From Cruorifilaria tuberocauda (lineage: Eukaryota; Nematoda; Chromadorea; Rhabditida; Onchocercidae): 64,000 bases of DNA. The notes below the pieces were generated by a model. It had not been told where the DNA came from and did not search any database. It saw nothing but the letters and a program-made list of their open reading frames with translations. Within the stretch, counting starts at the first letter, position 1. Each line of letters opens with the position of its first letter. Below, piece after piece: positions 63,101-64,000 of this stretch. The stretch spans positions 1 through 64,000 of the forward strand of contig JABVXU010000177.1 of the NCBI GenBank assembly GCA_013365365.1, written 5' to 3'. Both the position numbers and the translations under genes were made by a program.

Positions 63101-63196
63101 AGAATTACCGTCTTCGGATGAATTTGCTCGTCGACGCTTACTTATCGGTGATTGTTGCCATGAATAATTGTACAAAGCTTTTCTGCGCTCTTCCAT
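60128..63196 (-). CDS. Unrecognised basic protein with acidic-hydrophobic motifs, probably nuclear
   Basis: Seven minus-strand exons join in frame to 301 aa: 63109-63196, 62711-62817, 61996-62197, 61443-61585, 60974-61062, 60509-60625, 60128-60287. The start ATG lies three bases after a TTTGCAG acceptor, as for a trans-spliced mRNA. The N-terminus has a nuclear-localisation-like SPISKRRRANSSED. Next comes an aromatic, probably folded block (IFEDWFKEKADEYFPWIRDQ) and a long charged helix (FAKEEARKKAERLANITRYE, about 105-135). The C-terminal third is Ser-rich and holds two similar motifs, DDDSDSELLRLALE and NEDELSDEALLAMM, followed by SSPISTPKIKK. I could not place it in a family. The last exon can also start upstream at AGAGGAAG, but only the chosen acceptor stays open. 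Confidence 0.65.
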
Positions 63197-63524
63197 TGCC
63201 TGCAAATTCTGCTGATAATCCAAAAAATGTATTAATGAAAACTTAATAACTAAACATGAGGTGAAATTTATACTACACGACAATCACGAAAATTATCTAT
63301 TAATCTACAGCAACACCACCAACATTTTAATCATTTAGATGGAACAGTGATTTAGCTAAGAAAATGGATTAGGCCTTAACTGTTCAATGACATGTTACGT
63401 GATGAAGATCTAACTCATTCAACATATTAACTATTCATACACACCTTACTTCATTTAATTCTTTGTATTGAATCATGCATACATTCAAACGACGTGGCAT
63501 TATATCTACGGAATCCAACGGATG
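63197..63524. other. Upstream flank of minus-strand gene
   Basis: AT-rich sequence 5' of the gene starting at 63196; no feature recognised apart from the acceptor-like TTTGCAG just upstream of that start. Confidence 0.4.
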
Positions 63525-64000
63525 TACCTAAGCAATCTAGCGTATGATTTAAGCAGTCTGCCATACGTATCCAACAGTTAATCGCACGTATCTCAGCTAT
63601 CCAGCGTATAATTTAAGCGGTCTGCTATACGTATCCAACAGTTAATCGCACGTATCTCAGCTATCTAGCGTATAATTTAAGCGGTCTGCCATACGTATCC
63701 AAACAGTCTATCTCACGTATCTCAGCAATCTAGCGTATAATTTAAGCGGTCTGCCATACGTATCCAAACAGTTAATCAATCGTATGTATCTCAGCAATCT
63801 AGCGTATAATTTAAGCGGTTTGCCATACGTATCCAAACAGTCTATCCCACGTATCTCAGCAATCTAGCGTATAATTTAAGCGGTCTGCCATACGTATCCA
63901 AACAGTCTATCTCACGTATCTCAGCAATCTAGGGTATAATTTAAGCGGTCTGCCATACGTATCCAAACAGTTAATCAATCGTACGTATCTCAGCAATCTA
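63525..64000. repeat. 64-65-bp satellite, continues past the window
   Basis: Seven copies of a unit containing TAATTTAAGCGGTCTGCCAT, ACGTATCCAAACAG and CACGTATCTCAGCAATCTAG. Two sub-types alternate (AGTCTATCTCACG and AGTTAATCAATCGTA/AGTTAATCGCACG). Copies are 85-95% alike by eye and include the palindromes ATACGTAT and TACGTA. The array reaches the last base, so its true length is unknown. Confidence 0.92.

Noticed and set aside
1..64000. CRISPR arrays, tRNA or rRNA genes, transposase or reverse-transcriptase genes
   Set aside because: None seen. The tandem arrays lack unique spacers and lie in a eukaryotic genome; no tRNA cloverleaf or mobile-element protein was recognised.

Overview
The window looks like nuclear DNA of a parasitic nematode, most likely a filarial or other spirurid worm. 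It is very AT-rich. Its genes are broken into many small exons with GT...(T)TTCAG introns, several genes have a splice acceptor just before the start codon (as expected for spliced-leader trans-splicing), and a near-perfect copy of the nematode SL1 leader lies at 52959-52980. Single-exon reading hides most of the genes, so models were built by joining exons whose reading phases agree across each intron. One junction, in the TRAPP gene, does not join cleanly.

Layout. 1-4929: repeat-bearing intergenic DNA. 4930-8677 (+): ten-exon class A GPCR with degenerate signature motifs and a 36-bp satellite in intron 2. 8678-11239: intergenic, with duplications and a 31-bp satellite. 11240-18405 (+): 18-exon condensin subunit CAP-G. 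18406-25055: intergenic, with microsatellites. 25056-34758 (+): 23-exon SIPA1-like RapGAP with RapGAP, PDZ and C-terminal coiled coil. 36560-49216: three genes (+, -, +) that each encode a signal peptide, a phase-2 first intron, then a cysteine cluster. They are an Asn/Lys-rich 547-aa protein, a 42-aa micropeptide ending in a CCCC cluster, and a 327-aa Gly/Cys repeat protein. Large minisatellites made of GATA-factor-like TGATAA sites lie in the intron and upstream flank of the micropeptide gene. 49217-53463: intergenic, with a 39-bp satellite and the SL1-like element. 53464-54718 (-): TRAPP subunit 6. 55787-57970 (-): 344-aa basic, S/T-P-rich protein with a KEN box and RxxL motif. 60128-63196 (-): 301-aa unrecognised, probably nuclear protein. 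63525-64000: a 64-65-bp satellite that runs off the window.

The housekeeping genes (condensin, RapGAP, TRAPP, probable cell-cycle proteins) do not form one pathway. The most unusual part is the cluster of secreted Cys-cluster genes at 36.5-49.2 kb and the GATA-motif satellites around the smallest member.
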